Shown: positions 8,572 through 18,189, counted from the first letter of the stretch. The stretch is 57,154 nt of DNA from Kribbella pittospori (GCF_004331465.1 NZ_SJKB01000029.1:1-57154), one strand, 5' to 3'. The notes: generated by a model from the sequence alone, not told the origin. Translations and numbers: made by a program.

Positions 8572-9328
8572 GACTGACCTCACGATGTCCGCCGTCCAGG
8601 CCCTCGACCCGCTCCTCAAAGACCGCGAGGACTGGGTCTACAGCAGCGGCTTCCTCCCACAACCAGTTGTCCGTCTGACAGGTAAGCGTCATGGCCGCGG
8701 CGACCTGTGCGACGGCTTCCTCAGCTCGTTCGTCAACGTCTCCCACATTCAACCGGTTAACGACTGCGACGAGTTCACCGATGTGATCGACGTCTGGTTG
8801 TCCGTGCTCTCGCGGCTTGGCCTGAACGCCCGCCAGGTCGTCGTCTACGGTTCCCTGGAGACGTGGCAACGTCGTCAGGTGCAGGGAGTGACGCTGAGAT
8901 TCCGGCACACGGACGTGCCGTTCGGCGACGTGAATCTTCTGTGGAACGCCGATCGTCCTGAAAGGATGGCGGTCGATCTCGGCAGTGGCTTGGAGAGGCT
9001 GGCCTGGCTTAGATCCCGGTCCGCTTGGCAGGACGTCGTGTACGGGAAGTTCGCAAATGAGGCGTCGTCAGCGACCCTTGATGCGATCCGGACAGCGACC
9101 CTTTTGCTGGGAGGCGGGATTCGGCCCGGTCCGAGAGGCGCGGGCGGAACGACTCGGCGGATGATCGCCAGCATCGCGCCTGAATCAGCAATTCTCGGCG
9201 TGGACGCACTGGTTCGTTTCTCACATCGTTACTGGAACGCGATTCATCCACTCCAACTTGACTGGCCAGGCATCGCCGCAGCAATTGAGATTGAGCGAGA
9301 TCTATTGCGCCTTCGGAGGATATCGTGA
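8333..9328 (+). CDS. Alanyl-tRNA-synthetase-like catalytic-domain protein
   Basis: 331 residues that resemble only the catalytic front of AlaRS. Corresponding segments are QPVVRLTG followed by FVNVSHIQP (motif 2 region), MAVDLGSGLERLAWL (motif 3, like DTGMGLERL) and GIRPGPRGAGGTTRRMI (like PSNEGRGYVLRRIIRRA). It lacks the editing, DHHA1 and C-Ala domains, so it may activate alanine or another amino acid for a small acceptor instead of charging tRNA. It lies in a coupled operon with a SerRS. Family assignment is by motif reading only. Confidence 0.65.
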   Translation: MTKVELSGQISASLRRTLGNRWNVAVRDGHLTALHRNHSTHYLPPRQSLSLTGTLDALESGFADHGVARGSCLPLRWGRETDLTMSAVQALDPLLKDREDWVYSSGFLPQPVVRLTGKRHGRGDLCDGFLSSFVNVSHIQPVNDCDEFTDVIDVWLSVLSRLGLNARQVVVYGSLETWQRRQVQGVTLRFRHTDVPFGDVNLLWNADRPERMAVDLGSGLERLAWLRSRSAWQDVVYGKFANEASSATLDAIRTATLLLGGGIRPGPRGAGGTTRRMIASIAPESAILGVDALVRFSHRYWNAIHPLQLDWPGIAAAIEIERDLLRLRRIS

Positions 9329-9439
9329 AAGTTGGCGCGTAGGACGTCCTCACCCAGCAGGCCAGGGACCTGGCAGACATTTGGGATTCACATCGTTTGC
9401 AGTGCAGTGGGCCAACTACCGAAGAGGAAGACAGCAATC

Positions 9440-10015
9440 GTGACGGATGACACCACCGACCGAGATGCAGTAGGAGTCGTCGCCTTTGCGTACGAGCGGA
9501 GCGTCCTCAAGCGGCTTCGTCGGGCCGGATGGTGGCATGTCGGCGTCCGCGATCCCGAGTCGGTCGCAGAGCACAGCCTGCGCGTTGCGCAACTCGCGGC
9601 GCTGATCGCCAGCGAGGAGGGCGGCGATCCGGGGCGGGCGGCGTACCTCGGGATGTGGCACGACTCCCAGGAGACCCGCATCGGCGACATCCCGCACAGC
9701 GCCAAGCCGTACATGGATGTCGCGAGCAACGAACGCATCACCGAGGACCAGGTCGCCGTCCTTCCGAAGGCGGCCGCAAAGAGCATCAGGGAAGCCGTCA
9801 CCGAGTACGAGGCCGCCGAGACGATCGAGGCTCGCTGCGCGAAGGACGCCGATCGCCTCGAATGCCTCATGCAGGCCGTCGAGTACGGCGAAGCCGGCTA
9901 CAAGCGAGTTGCAGGCTGGACCGAGTCGTCCCGCACCCGAATCCAAACCGACTTCGGTCGACGCCTCGCCGAAGCAGCTCTTCATACCTCACCACTCGCC
10001 TGGCGAGACCGCTAA
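9440..10015 (+). CDS. HD-domain phosphohydrolase (5'-deoxynucleotidase-like)
   Basis: 191 residues from GTG 9440, preceded by GAGGAAGA. Metal ligands of an HD fold are visible: H33, H45 (AEHSLRVAQL), H74-D75 (GMWHDSQE) and D134 region (AKDADRLE). This matches YfbR-like 5'-nucleotidases and related HD hydrolases that act on nucleotides. The open frame extends to 9332, but the upstream residues look non-coding. It is the last gene of the rightward operon, 111 bases after the AlaRS-like gene. With SAM synthetase and kinases nearby, a nucleotide-derived product is plausible. Confidence 0.8.
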   Translation: MTDDTTDRDAVGVVAFAYERSVLKRLRRAGWWHVGVRDPESVAEHSLRVAQLAALIASEEGGDPGRAAYLGMWHDSQETRIGDIPHSAKPYMDVASNERITEDQVAVLPKAAAKSIREAVTEYEAAETIEARCAKDADRLECLMQAVEYGEAGYKRVAGWTESSRTRIQTDFGRRLAEAALHTSPLAWRDR

Positions 10016-10227
10016 CGTTCCCGTTCATGGTCGGGTGACCGCCATCTGACAGCGAGTCCGACAACGGTTGGAGCGCCTATGTCGTCGGCTCACCGGATCT
10101 GCGGGTCTCAAGGCCTAGTCAGACGACCTCCGTGAGTTCACGCGCCAACGCGGTTGCCCTGCAACACTTTGGGGGTGACGCATCCTCGGGGCAGGGTTGA
10201 GTGGTGCCCAGGCGGGAGTCGGCGGGT

Positions 10228-11160
10228 ATGTCTCTGACCGTCGCACTGGAAGACCCGAATAGCCTGGTCAATGCATTCTTCGATGAGCACCTCCCGCACC
10301 AGGTTGCGCTGATCCGCCCGTGGGAGAGGACACTGCGACAGTGTGCGTCGAGGAGAGTCGCACCGGCATCCCGTTCGCCACACCTAGTTGGCGCAGCAAT
10401 CGAGTTCCGACTTGGTCTCGACCTCGCGCAGGCCCTGCCGTACGCCGACTTGGCGGCGGCCGTCTGCTCGACGACGGGGCATGATGCGATCAAGGCTCTG
10501 GGCTACGAGCCGACCAGCCACGTGGGTCTTGGCGAAGAACTGTCCACATGGCGCAAGGCCGGCTCGCTGCCAGCAAACGACCTCGGTGACGATCGCGACC
10601 TGCAGACCGTCGCCGCCAAGCTCTGCTGGCAGATGGCCTATATCGAGACCGTCGCTTTCAAACTGTCGAAGACCTCGATGAACTCCACCGACGCTTTGGC
10701 AGCGTTCTGGGCGCTGTGTCCCCACCCTGAGCCGCCCGACGAATCAATCAGCGTGCTTCTGAACCTCTGGCGCCGGTACACCACCTGCGCGCAATCGACG
10801 CTGGCCGGCTTTGGCGAACCGCTGAGGATCAGACCATCGTTCGCATCACGCTTCGCCGTAGGCGACCTGCTGATCGGCCGTACGCTGATCGAGGTCAAGT
10901 GCGAACAGCGGCCTGAAGAGTCGCTTCCCCGAACCCTGCGGCAGGTCTTGGGCTGCGCGCTCGCCGAATCCGACGACGACATTGCGGTTGACCATATCGG
11001 TGTCTACCACGCTTACGAAGGATCACTCGTCCATTGGACGCTCGCTCAAGCTCTCCAGATCGTCGCCGCCGACGATCACACCTCAGTTGCCGAACTTCGC
11101 GCACGCTTCGCCGACACCATCGCGGCGGAGCGCAACGCAATCGAAGAGCGCAGCCACTAA
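10228..11160 (+). CDS. Uncharacterised protein with PD-(D/E)XK nuclease-like C-terminus
   Basis: About 310 residues; no named family recognised. The N-terminal two thirds are helical. Residues about 205-280 read RIRPSFASRFAVGDLLIGRTLIEVKC, then a helix with RTLRQVLGCAL and IGVYHAYEGSLVHW. The D...ExK pattern followed by a QxxxY-like helix is what PD-(D/E)XK nuclease folds show. ATG 10228 is preferred (GGGAG upstream); an in-frame GTG at 10201 is possible. It stands alone between the tRNA-synthetase cluster and the mobile region, so a defence role is possible but unproven. Confidence 0.6.
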   Translation: MSLTVALEDPNSLVNAFFDEHLPHQVALIRPWERTLRQCASRRVAPASRSPHLVGAAIEFRLGLDLAQALPYADLAAAVCSTTGHDAIKALGYEPTSHVGLGEELSTWRKAGSLPANDLGDDRDLQTVAAKLCWQMAYIETVAFKLSKTSMNSTDALAAFWALCPHPEPPDESISVLLNLWRRYTTCAQSTLAGFGEPLRIRPSFASRFAVGDLLIGRTLIEVKCEQRPEESLPRTLRQVLGCALAESDDDIAVDHIGVYHAYEGSLVHWTLAQALQIVAADDHTSVAELRARFADTIAAERNAIEERSH

Positions 11161-11419
11161 CCAGTCTGGCTTGCGCGAGCCGCTCGGCGTAGACGCGACG
11201 CCCCCGCGGATGGCATCGCGTGATGCCGCGAGCGCGGTTATCCTAAGCTCAGGTGGCCCCGCTGCCCGGCTCCGAGCCGCAGTGCCCATGTCACTGCGGC
11301 GACGAGGACAAGAAGTCACGCTTCACGTGGGACTCTGTTGATCTGCCGTAGCGACGTCCAGCCTTTGACACCGTCGGCGGAGCAACGACATGGGCGCGCT
11401 CTGTCGCAGAGGATGTGTC

Positions 11420-12247
11420 ATGGCGGACAAGCGCCAGCGCGAGATCCGCGCGTACAAGCAGATCACCGGTCTCAACTACATCCGCGCAGCCCGCGAGATG
11501 CAGCGGTACGCCAATCCCACTCACCGTGAGGCTGCATCCCACGCACACGATCTCGTGCAGCGGCTAGAGCAGATCCTGCGCGCTGACGAGGCGGACTCCG
11601 CCGCGACGGTGCGTGCACTGACTCTCGCCCTCGATGCAGCACGCGACGTCGCCCTGCAGACCGATCGAGGCGTGGTCGGGTGGGAGGAGTTCGATCGAGC
11701 CTTTCAGATCGGCGACTGGCTGCGAGAGATTGGCGGCCAACCATCGGACGTTCTCCTCGCCGCCGACGCCCTCGTAACGTGTGTCTGCGCCGCACGACAG
11801 CGTCGTTGCTACATTGGCCACTGTCGACCGACTCGTTGTTCCCCTGCTCCGCAACGTGCACAGCTCATCTGCGCTGGCGAAACCAAGCAGGGATGCTTCC
11901 AGCACATCGCCGAGGAGATCGTCAGGCTGCGCGAGTCTCGCTCGGCCATGCACTACGAGATCACCAGCCCCTCGGGCGTCGCCGAAGCAATCGAGGCTCT
12001 CGTGTCGAGCGGCGCTGTCGCCGTGGCCGAAGACCTCGAAATCGATCTCGGTGAAGCCACAGCCCACATGGTTGAGCTCGAACTCGAATATGACCTGGCA
12101 CAGCACACCGCTCAATGCCAAGCAGCGGCCATCACGATCGCCTACGGCCTTGGCAACGACGACGACTCCACGATCCGCCAGGTAGCAGCTCAGGTCCTCG
12201 AAGACGACCCGAGCACCTGCCGCTGTTCTTCGTCACCCGTCGACTAA
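11420..12247 (+). CDS. Hypothetical protein with N-terminal basic motif and cysteine-rich middle
   Basis: 275 residues from ATG 11420 (AGAGGA seven bases upstream). I do not recognise the family. The N-terminus RQREIRAYKQITGLNYIRAARE looks like a short helical basic module, and the middle (about 120-165) has six or more cysteines and histidines that could bind metal. The C-terminal third is acidic and helical. It precedes the MobF relaxase gene by about 450 bases and may be an accessory of that element. Confidence 0.55.
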   Translation: MADKRQREIRAYKQITGLNYIRAAREMQRYANPTHREAASHAHDLVQRLEQILRADEADSAATVRALTLALDAARDVALQTDRGVVGWEEFDRAFQIGDWLREIGGQPSDVLLAADALVTCVCAARQRRCYIGHCRPTRCSPAPQRAQLICAGETKQGCFQHIAEEIVRLRESRSAMHYEITSPSGVAEAIEALVSSGAVAVAEDLEIDLGEATAHMVELELEYDLAQHTAQCQAAAITIAYGLGNDDDSTIRQVAAQVLEDDPSTCRCSSSPVD

Positions 12248-12700
12248 TGCATTCGCGGTTGTCGTCCGTCGCGCTCTCCCGGCACGGCGGACGACTTCGT
12301 CGTCCCGCGCAAGCTCTCGCCACGGTCAATGAACGAGATCGGGGCCAAGCCCCGCGCGCTTCACAAGTGACGGCCGCGCTGGCCGACTGCCGTCTTCTCG
12401 TCACTGATGCCGTCGTCTGTTCTCTCGAGCCGAGTGAACTGATGGAGCATCCATATTCAGCGGTGATTCAACAGGTCTCTACCAAGGTAGTGAGGCGCCG
12501 GCACGAAGTTCTGCCGGGGCGCGGTGGGCGAGCGGCGCGGAGGACGCGCAACGACAGCCGCAGATCGGGCACACCTCTTGCATGCCAGGCGGTCGACGCC
12601 AAGTGACGCACCGATCGGTGCCTTCGCCGCTCAGCCGTTGAGCTTGCATGAGCGAGCTGGCGAACCCACTGACCCGCGAAATTCCGGGCGGGCAACTGTG
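12248..12700. other. Non-coding stretch before MobF relaxase; possible oriT
   Basis: No convincing gene is seen here. Inverted repeats are present: GTCGTCCG (12261-12268) with CGGACGAC (12288-12295), and GCCGGCA (12497-12503) with TGCCGG (12512-12517). MobF elements often carry oriT next to the relaxase gene, so this is the natural place to look. No nic consensus was recognised. Confidence 0.3.
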
Positions 12701-15700
12701 ATGAGTATCCACCGGTTGAACGCCGGAGAGGGGTATCAGTACTTGCTTCGGCATGTCGCTGCTGGGGACGTTGATCGGCGGATGGTCACACCGCTGACGG
12801 CGTACTACACGGCGTCGGGATACCCTCCTGGCCGTTGGTTGGGACAGGGTCTTAGCGGCCTGGGCGACGGTGAGTTGGTGCCCGGAAGCGAAGTGACCGA
12901 GGACCAGATGGCTGCGCTGTTCGGCCGTGCGGAGGATCCGCTGACCGCCCAGACGCTCGGCGAGCCGTACCGCGTTTTCAAGAGTCTTCAGGAGCGCATC
13001 CAGGAAGGGGTCCGCGATCTCGACCCGGCCCTGCCGCATGCTGAGAGCGCGCACGCGGTGGCGCGGATTCGCCAGCAGGAGATGCGGAAGAAGTCGCGTC
13101 AGGCGGTTGCCGGTTTCGATCTCACGTTCTCTCCGGTCAAGTCTCTATCGGCGCTCTGGGCAACGACTGACGTTGGTACCCAGGAGCAGATCGTCGCCGC
13201 CCATCACGAGGCGATCGCTGACGTGTTGTGCCTGATAGAGCAACACGCGGCGTTCACCAGGAGCGGCGATGGCGGCATCGCGCAACTGGATACCCGCGGG
13301 GTGATCGCGGCGGCGTTTGATCACTGGGACAGCCGCAGTGGCGACCCGCAACTGCACACTCACGTGGTGGTCGCGAACCGCGTACAAGGCCCGGACGGCA
13401 CATGGCGGACTCTCGATGGGCGCGTCCTGTACCGGGCTGCGGTGGCGATGTCGGAGGTCCACAACGTGCTTCTCGCCGACCATCTCACCCGGCGTCTCGG
13501 CGTGAACTGGGAGCTGCGCGAACGCGGTTCCAGGCGGAATCCGGCGTTCGAAATCGACGCGATTCCCGACGACCTGATCCGCGAATTCTCGGCCAGAACC
13601 GCACAGATCGAGGCCAACCTCGACGCACTCCTGGACGAGCGCATCGACGAGATCTGGCCACCCGACCGCCGCGAAATGTATGCCCTGCGGCAGCAAGCAA
13701 CTCTGATGAACCGGCCGTCCAAGCATCTCGCCCAACCCCTCGCCGTGCTCATGGCGCAGTGGCGCAAGCGCGCCGACCAAGCCATCGGGCACGACGCCGT
13801 CGCCGCCATCCGACGATCCCTCAACACGGCCGGCGAGCGTCCGATGGCTGCGGCAGACCTGAGCCCAGAAACGGTCGACGCGTACGGCGCCGCAACCGTA
13901 CTAACGGTGCAAACCAAACTCGCCACCTGGACACGCTGGAACCTCCTCGCCGAGGCCGCACGCCAAACCCGACTGCTCCGTTTCGTCTCGACCAGCGACC
14001 GGTTCACCGCGCTGCAAGCGATCGTCGAACGCGCCGAGCAGCACTCGATCAGCCTCACCGCACCAGACCTGGTCACCATCCCCGTCACCCGCGCGAGCGG
14101 CGAGAACGTGTTCACGATCCACAACGGCCAGATCTACACCTCACCCGTCATCCTCGGCGCCGAAGCGGTCCTCCTCGACCTTGCCCGCGACACCAGCGGA
14201 CCCACCATCGCGCCAGCAGCGATCAACACCACCGGTCTCAGCGCCGACAAGGCCGACGCGCTTCTCCGAATCGCGAGCAGCGGGCAGAAGCTCGAGGCCC
14301 TGATCGGGCCCGCGGGCGCAGGCAAGACCAGCTTATTGTCCGCACTCACCGCCAGTTGGGAATCAAAGCACGGCGATGGATCAATCGTCGCCCTCGCCCC
14401 ATCGTCAGCCGCCTCGACCATCCTGTCCGACGCCATCGGTATCCCCACCGAGAACATCGCCAAATGGATCTACGAATCCGCCGGTCTCGGCGCCGAACAA
14501 CGCCGCGAACAGGTCCTGCACACCGAACACGCCGCCGAGCTCGCCCGCCGCGCACGACGCCGTCTCCGCCATCAACGACTCATCGTTCAGCTCGCAGCCC
14601 TCAGAGCCCAGCGCGACCGGTGGACCTTCCACAAGAACCAACTCGTCATCGTCGACGAAGCCTCCATGGCCAGCACCATGGCACTCGCAACCCTCGCCCG
14701 CGCCGCCGACGCGGCTGGTGCGAAGATCCTGATCGTCGGTGATGACGCACAACTGTCCGCCGTCGACACTGGCGGCGCGTTCCGGCTCATCGCCAAAGAC
14801 ACCGAGGCAGCCGAACTCACCGACGTCTGGCGCTTCACCAACCCCTGGGAACGCGACGCCAGCCTCGCGCTACGCCGCGGCGAGGTGAGCGCCATCGATG
14901 CCTATGACAACCACGACCGACTCACCGCCGGCTCATCAGAGGAGATGGAAGACGCCGCCTACAAGGCCTGGCGCGCCGATACCAGCAGCGGCAAAGCCAG
15001 CCTCCTGATCGCCGCCGACAACACCACGGTCGCGCGACTGAACGCCCGCGCTCGGCTCGACCGCATCACCACCGGCGAAGTCGAACCCGACGGCATCGAA
15101 CTCCACAACGGCAACCACGTCGGCCTCGGCGACCACATCGTCACCCGTCTCAACAACCGCCGGCTGCGCTACGGCAGGGCCGGTTACGTCAAGAACGGCG
15201 ACCACTGGACGGTCATCCACCGCTGGCCCGACGGCTCCCTCACCGTCCAAAACCACACTGACGACACCGTCACTCTGCCTAGCGTCTACGTCCAGGAATC
15301 CGTTGAGCTGGCCTACGCCACCACGGCCCACCGAGCCCAAGGCGCCACCGTCGACAATGCCCACCTCCTCGTCACCGACCAGCTCACCCGCGCCCTGATG
15401 TACGTCGGCATGACCCGCGGCCGCGACACCAACCTGGCGTACGTAGCCACTCACCAGAGCTCCTCGGATCTCCACGAGCCGCATTCCGAACAGACCATGC
15501 AAGACGTCCTCGAAGCCGTCCTCAACGACCCCGGCGTCGAACAATCCGCCCACGAAGTCCTCCGCCGCGAACTCGACAACGCCACCCGCCTCGACCGCCT
15601 CGTTCCCATCCACGAACACCTCTGCCAACTCGACGCCAAGAAGCGCTACAGGCAGGCCATTGGCGCCTCCGGACTCGATCCAGCAGATCAAGCGGCAGTC

Positions 15701-16312
15701 CGGGCGTCCGCCGCCTACGGCGCACTGATCGCCGAGCTCCGCCGCGCCGAGAACGCCAGCATCAACGTCACCGAGGTTCTCCACCGCGCCGTGAACCAAT
15801 CGCCTCTGACGAACGCCAACGACGTCGCAGCTGTCCTCCATGCCAGGGTCGATCGCCTGGTTTCCAGAACCCTTCGCCGCCGAGGCGAACACCCAACTAC
15901 GGTCGCCGGCCTAGTAATCCCAGCAACGCACGTCAGCGACCCGACCCTGATCGCCCCACTCCGCGAGCTCGAATCCCAGATTGCACAACGCGCCGATTGG
16001 CTGGCCGGCAAAGCCTCAGCCGAGCAGCCTGCCTGGTACCGAGAACAGCATCGAGACGCCAGCATCCCACCGGACCAGGATCTCGCCGAGCTTGTCCGCG
16101 AGATCGCCGCCTACAGGGAGCGCTACCAGATCCATGCGCCTTCGGTCCTCGGAGACGCACCACCAGAGAAGGCAGCCGTGCGATGCCGTCAACACTCCCG
16201 GCTCCTGAACATGCTCAGTGCCTGCTCGTCGAGCGCCTCTGAACGACCGACAAACCACACAGATCCCTCGGCGATGCCGCCAGAATCCATCACCGCAACG
16301 CAGCCAGGATGA
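12701..16312 (+). CDS. MobF (TrwC/TraI-type) conjugative relaxase-helicase 1
   Basis: 1203 residues. The relaxase domain has candidate catalytic tyrosines Y35-Y36 (AYYTASGYPPGRW) and the histidine triad DPQLHTHVVVAN (H219, H221). The RecD-like helicase domain has Walker A GPAGAGKT (K542), Walker B IVDEASMA, GDDAQLSAVD, TTAHRAQGATVD and MTRGRD. It nicks oriT and unwinds the transferred strand. ATG 12701 starts the canonical N-terminus; the open frame upstream to 12524 is not conserved in kind. No coupling-protein gene is adjacent, unlike the second relaxase, so this copy may belong to a mobilisable element. Confidence 0.9.
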   Translation: MSIHRLNAGEGYQYLLRHVAAGDVDRRMVTPLTAYYTASGYPPGRWLGQGLSGLGDGELVPGSEVTEDQMAALFGRAEDPLTAQTLGEPYRVFKSLQERIQEGVRDLDPALPHAESAHAVARIRQQEMRKKSRQAVAGFDLTFSPVKSLSALWATTDVGTQEQIVAAHHEAIADVLCLIEQHAAFTRSGDGGIAQLDTRGVIAAAFDHWDSRSGDPQLHTHVVVANRVQGPDGTWRTLDGRVLYRAAVAMSEVHNVLLADHLTRRLGVNWELRERGSRRNPAFEIDAIPDDLIREFSARTAQIEANLDALLDERIDEIWPPDRREMYALRQQATLMNRPSKHLAQPLAVLMAQWRKRADQAIGHDAVAAIRRSLNTAGERPMAAADLSPETVDAYGAATVLTVQTKLATWTRWNLLAEAARQTRLLRFVSTSDRFTALQAIVERAEQHSISLTAPDLVTIPVTRASGENVFTIHNGQIYTSPVILGAEAVLLDLARDTSGPTIAPAAINTTGLSADKADALLRIASSGQKLEALIGPAGAGKTSLLSALTASWESKHGDGSIVALAPSSAASTILSDAIGIPTENIAKWIYESAGLGAEQRREQVLHTEHAAELARRARRRLRHQRLIVQLAALRAQRDRWTFHKNQLVIVDEASMASTMALATLARAADAAGAKILIVGDDAQLSAVDTGGAFRLIAKDTEAAELTDVWRFTNPWERDASLALRRGEVSAIDAYDNHDRLTAGSSEEMEDAAYKAWRADTSSGKASLLIAADNTTVARLNARARLDRITTGEVEPDGIELHNGNHVGLGDHIVTRLNNRRLRYGRAGYVKNGDHWTVIHRWPDGSLTVQNHTDDTVTLPSVYVQESVELAYATTAHRAQGATVDNAHLLVTDQLTRALMYVGMTRGRDTNLAYVATHQSSSDLHEPHSEQTMQDVLEAVLNDPGVEQSAHEVLRRELDNATRLDRLVPIHEHLCQLDAKKRYRQAIGASGLDPADQAAVRASAAYGALIAELRRAENASINVTEVLHRAVNQSPLTNANDVAAVLHARVDRLVSRTLRRRGEHPTTVAGLVIPATHVSDPTLIAPLRELESQIAQRADWLAGKASAEQPAWYREQHRDASIPPDQDLAELVREIAAYRERYQIHAPSVLGDAPPEKAAVRCRQHSRLLNMLSACSSSASERPTNHTDPSAMPPESITATQPG

Positions 16313-16389
16313 CAGTCATGAGCAGGACCGGCACCAAAGAAGGACCTTGCCCCTGAGGAGCACACCGGTGCGGTCTTGCCCCCGCAGTC

Positions 16390-17325
16390 CTACTGCCAGG
16401 AGAGGCGGGCTGGATCCCAGGTGCCAGTGGTTCGCTCGGCGTTGAGGATCTCGTCCAGGCAGGTGCTGCAGAAGGTCACTGCAGCGTTCAGGTCCCAGTA
16501 TTCACGTGGGTACTCGGCGAACCCTGCGGCGGACCGGGGGAAGCCGACGACCCAGTCCTCGCTCGGCGCATGCACCTTGTTCGGCAGCGTCAGTTGGCGG
16601 CGGGCGGCTTCCCGCCCGAGGACCGTGGTGAGCCGGGCGGCGTCGAACGGGATCGCGGCAACGATCCGGACGATGTCGGCCAGGTCGCGGTAGCGGGTGG
16701 ATGCTTCGTGACCGTCCCGGCCGTGCCGTTCGTACAGTGCACAGATCTTGTCGGCGAGGTGGTGTTCGATAGGGATGGTGGGGATCGAGGGCAGGTCTTT
16801 CAGGGTCTCGTGGTCGATGATCGGTTTGAGTGGCACATGGTCGACCGGGGCATCGAGGTGTCGCCGGGTCGTGAGGTCGATGCTGAAGGACTCGAACTCT
16901 CGACCGCCCAGCAGGGCCCGCGCCTTCACCTTGGCGGTTTCGGTGCCATATCCGTAGGGGTCGGCCTCTCGCTGGATGGTCATTGAGTACAGCTCGAACT
17001 CGAACGGGTCCCCGTGATGCGGACGGCTGGACAGCTGCCGCAGTTCTGACAACGCGTCGTCGGTACTGGTCCACGGTGTCTCGCGAGCAAGATCGACATC
17101 CAGGGTGAATCGGCCACCTCCGGTCCGGATCAGCAGCGCGTTGCCGCCCAGTAGCACCCATGGGGCGTCGGAGTCCTGAAAGATGCGACTGAGGAAGATC
17201 GTGAAGATGTATTGCTTGCGGATCGGGTCAGCCGCGACGCCGCGGCTCTTGGCCTCGCTGGCCAACTTGGTCCCCAGGGACTGTCGCAGCCGGTTCGCTT
17301 CCAGCTGAGTCAGCGGCTCCGCCAT
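16390..17325 (-). CDS. AbiEii/AbiGii family nucleotidyltransferase toxin
   Basis: About 311 residues. The nucleotidyltransferase core is WVLLGGNALLIR followed by FTLDVDLAR, giving the GG...DxD pattern. The IPTIPIEHHLADKICALYERHG helix is the family's characteristic second block. Homologues act as type IV toxins that modify tRNA or other targets with nucleotides and cause abortive infection. ATG 17325 has AGGA upstream; in-frame ATGs at 17385 and 17358 are alternatives. It overlaps the 3' end of the antitoxin gene by 98 bases, so the two are cotranscribed. Confidence 0.85.
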   Translation of the reverse strand: MAEPLTQLEANRLRQSLGTKLASEAKSRGVAADPIRKQYIFTIFLSRIFQDSDAPWVLLGGNALLIRTGGGRFTLDVDLARETPWTSTDDALSELRQLSSRPHHGDPFEFELYSMTIQREADPYGYGTETAKVKARALLGGREFESFSIDLTTRRHLDAPVDHVPLKPIIDHETLKDLPSIPTIPIEHHLADKICALYERHGRDGHEASTRYRDLADIVRIVAAIPFDAARLTTVLGREAARRQLTLPNKVHAPSEDWVVGFPRSAAGFAEYPREYWDLNAAVTFCSTCLDEILNAERTTGTWDPARLSWQ

Positions 17326-18175
17326 CGTCGATTTTCCTGTTCTGCCGGCTTGTGGCATCTCGTGTTCCGTCAGGATGCGCTGCATTGACTACGTGTTGAC
17401 TCGCCGAGGAGAAGTCGATCCCTTGCCCCAATTGGCGAAGTCGCTCGTTAACGGCCCGGCTGACGATGTCTTCGAACTGGGGCGCGAGTGTTCGGAAGAA
17501 CTTCTCCCGCAACTCAGGGGCCGCCAACTCCAGCAACCCGGTGTCAGGTCGGAAGCCAACCGCCTTCAGGAGCGCCACGAGCATGGCGTTGCCGTCCGGA
17601 GATCCGAACCCCTCGACCGCCGGCTCGAGCGCCTGTACGAGGGAACCGGACGTGACGCCGGTGGTGGCGACTGCATCGCGGACCACTGCCGCGAGGTGGT
17701 CGAAGTCGGTGCCGCCGGTGGCCAGGTCGTTGACGGTGCGCGCGACGGAAGTCACCGGCAGCCCATCGACCCACGCGACATCTCCTTCCGGTAGGTCGCG
17801 CTTGCGATACCGGATGTCCGGCTGCGTGGTCTGCCGACGTACCGCGGTAGTGAACTCGTACTTGGAAGCCAGCACATCACCGAGGCCGTGCACGGCTGCC
17901 GCGGACTCACCAGACACCACGGCCAGCGGCTGGTTGCCCGCCGGCTGGCTGCCGGTGGACAGCCAGGCTGCGCGCAGACCCTGCAATGGTCCGGTGTCAG
18001 CGGAAGGGAGGGCGTAGACGCCATGACGAACACGCTGCACAGTTCCGCGGTCGGCAAGGCGGGACAGGTGCATCTTGGACACACCTGCCTCGTAGGCCTG
18101 GGCCGTCGTCACCAGTCCCCACTGGCTGGAACCAACCAGCTCCAGCGACTCCAACATGTCGACCGCACGCATCAT
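17228..18175 (-). CDS. AbiEi family antitoxin / transcriptional repressor
   Basis: 315 residues. The N-terminal winged helix reads GLVTTAQAYEAGVSKMHLSRLADRG, then VQRVRHGVYALP, exactly the AbiEi_4 layout. The middle (AVVSGESAAAVHGLGD, GLPVTSVARTVNDL) is the antitoxin domain. ATG 18175 is chosen because GAGGAGG lies six bases upstream; a second ATG follows directly. The C-terminus runs unusually far into the toxin gene and becomes low-complexity, so functional antitoxin may end earlier. Family members repress their own promoter. Confidence 0.85.
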   Translation of the reverse strand: MMRAVDMLESLELVGSSQWGLVTTAQAYEAGVSKMHLSRLADRGTVQRVRHGVYALPSADTGPLQGLRAAWLSTGSQPAGNQPLAVVSGESAAAVHGLGDVLASKYEFTTAVRRQTTQPDIRYRKRDLPEGDVAWVDGLPVTSVARTVNDLATGGTDFDHLAAVVRDAVATTGVTSGSLVQALEPAVEGFGSPDGNAMLVALLKAVGFRPDTGLLELAAPELREKFFRTLAPQFEDIVSRAVNERLRQLGQGIDFSSASQHVVNAAHPDGTRDATSRQNRKIDDGGAADSAGSEPAATVPGDQVGQRGQEPRRRG

Positions 18176-18189
18176 TCTCGCCTCCTCAC

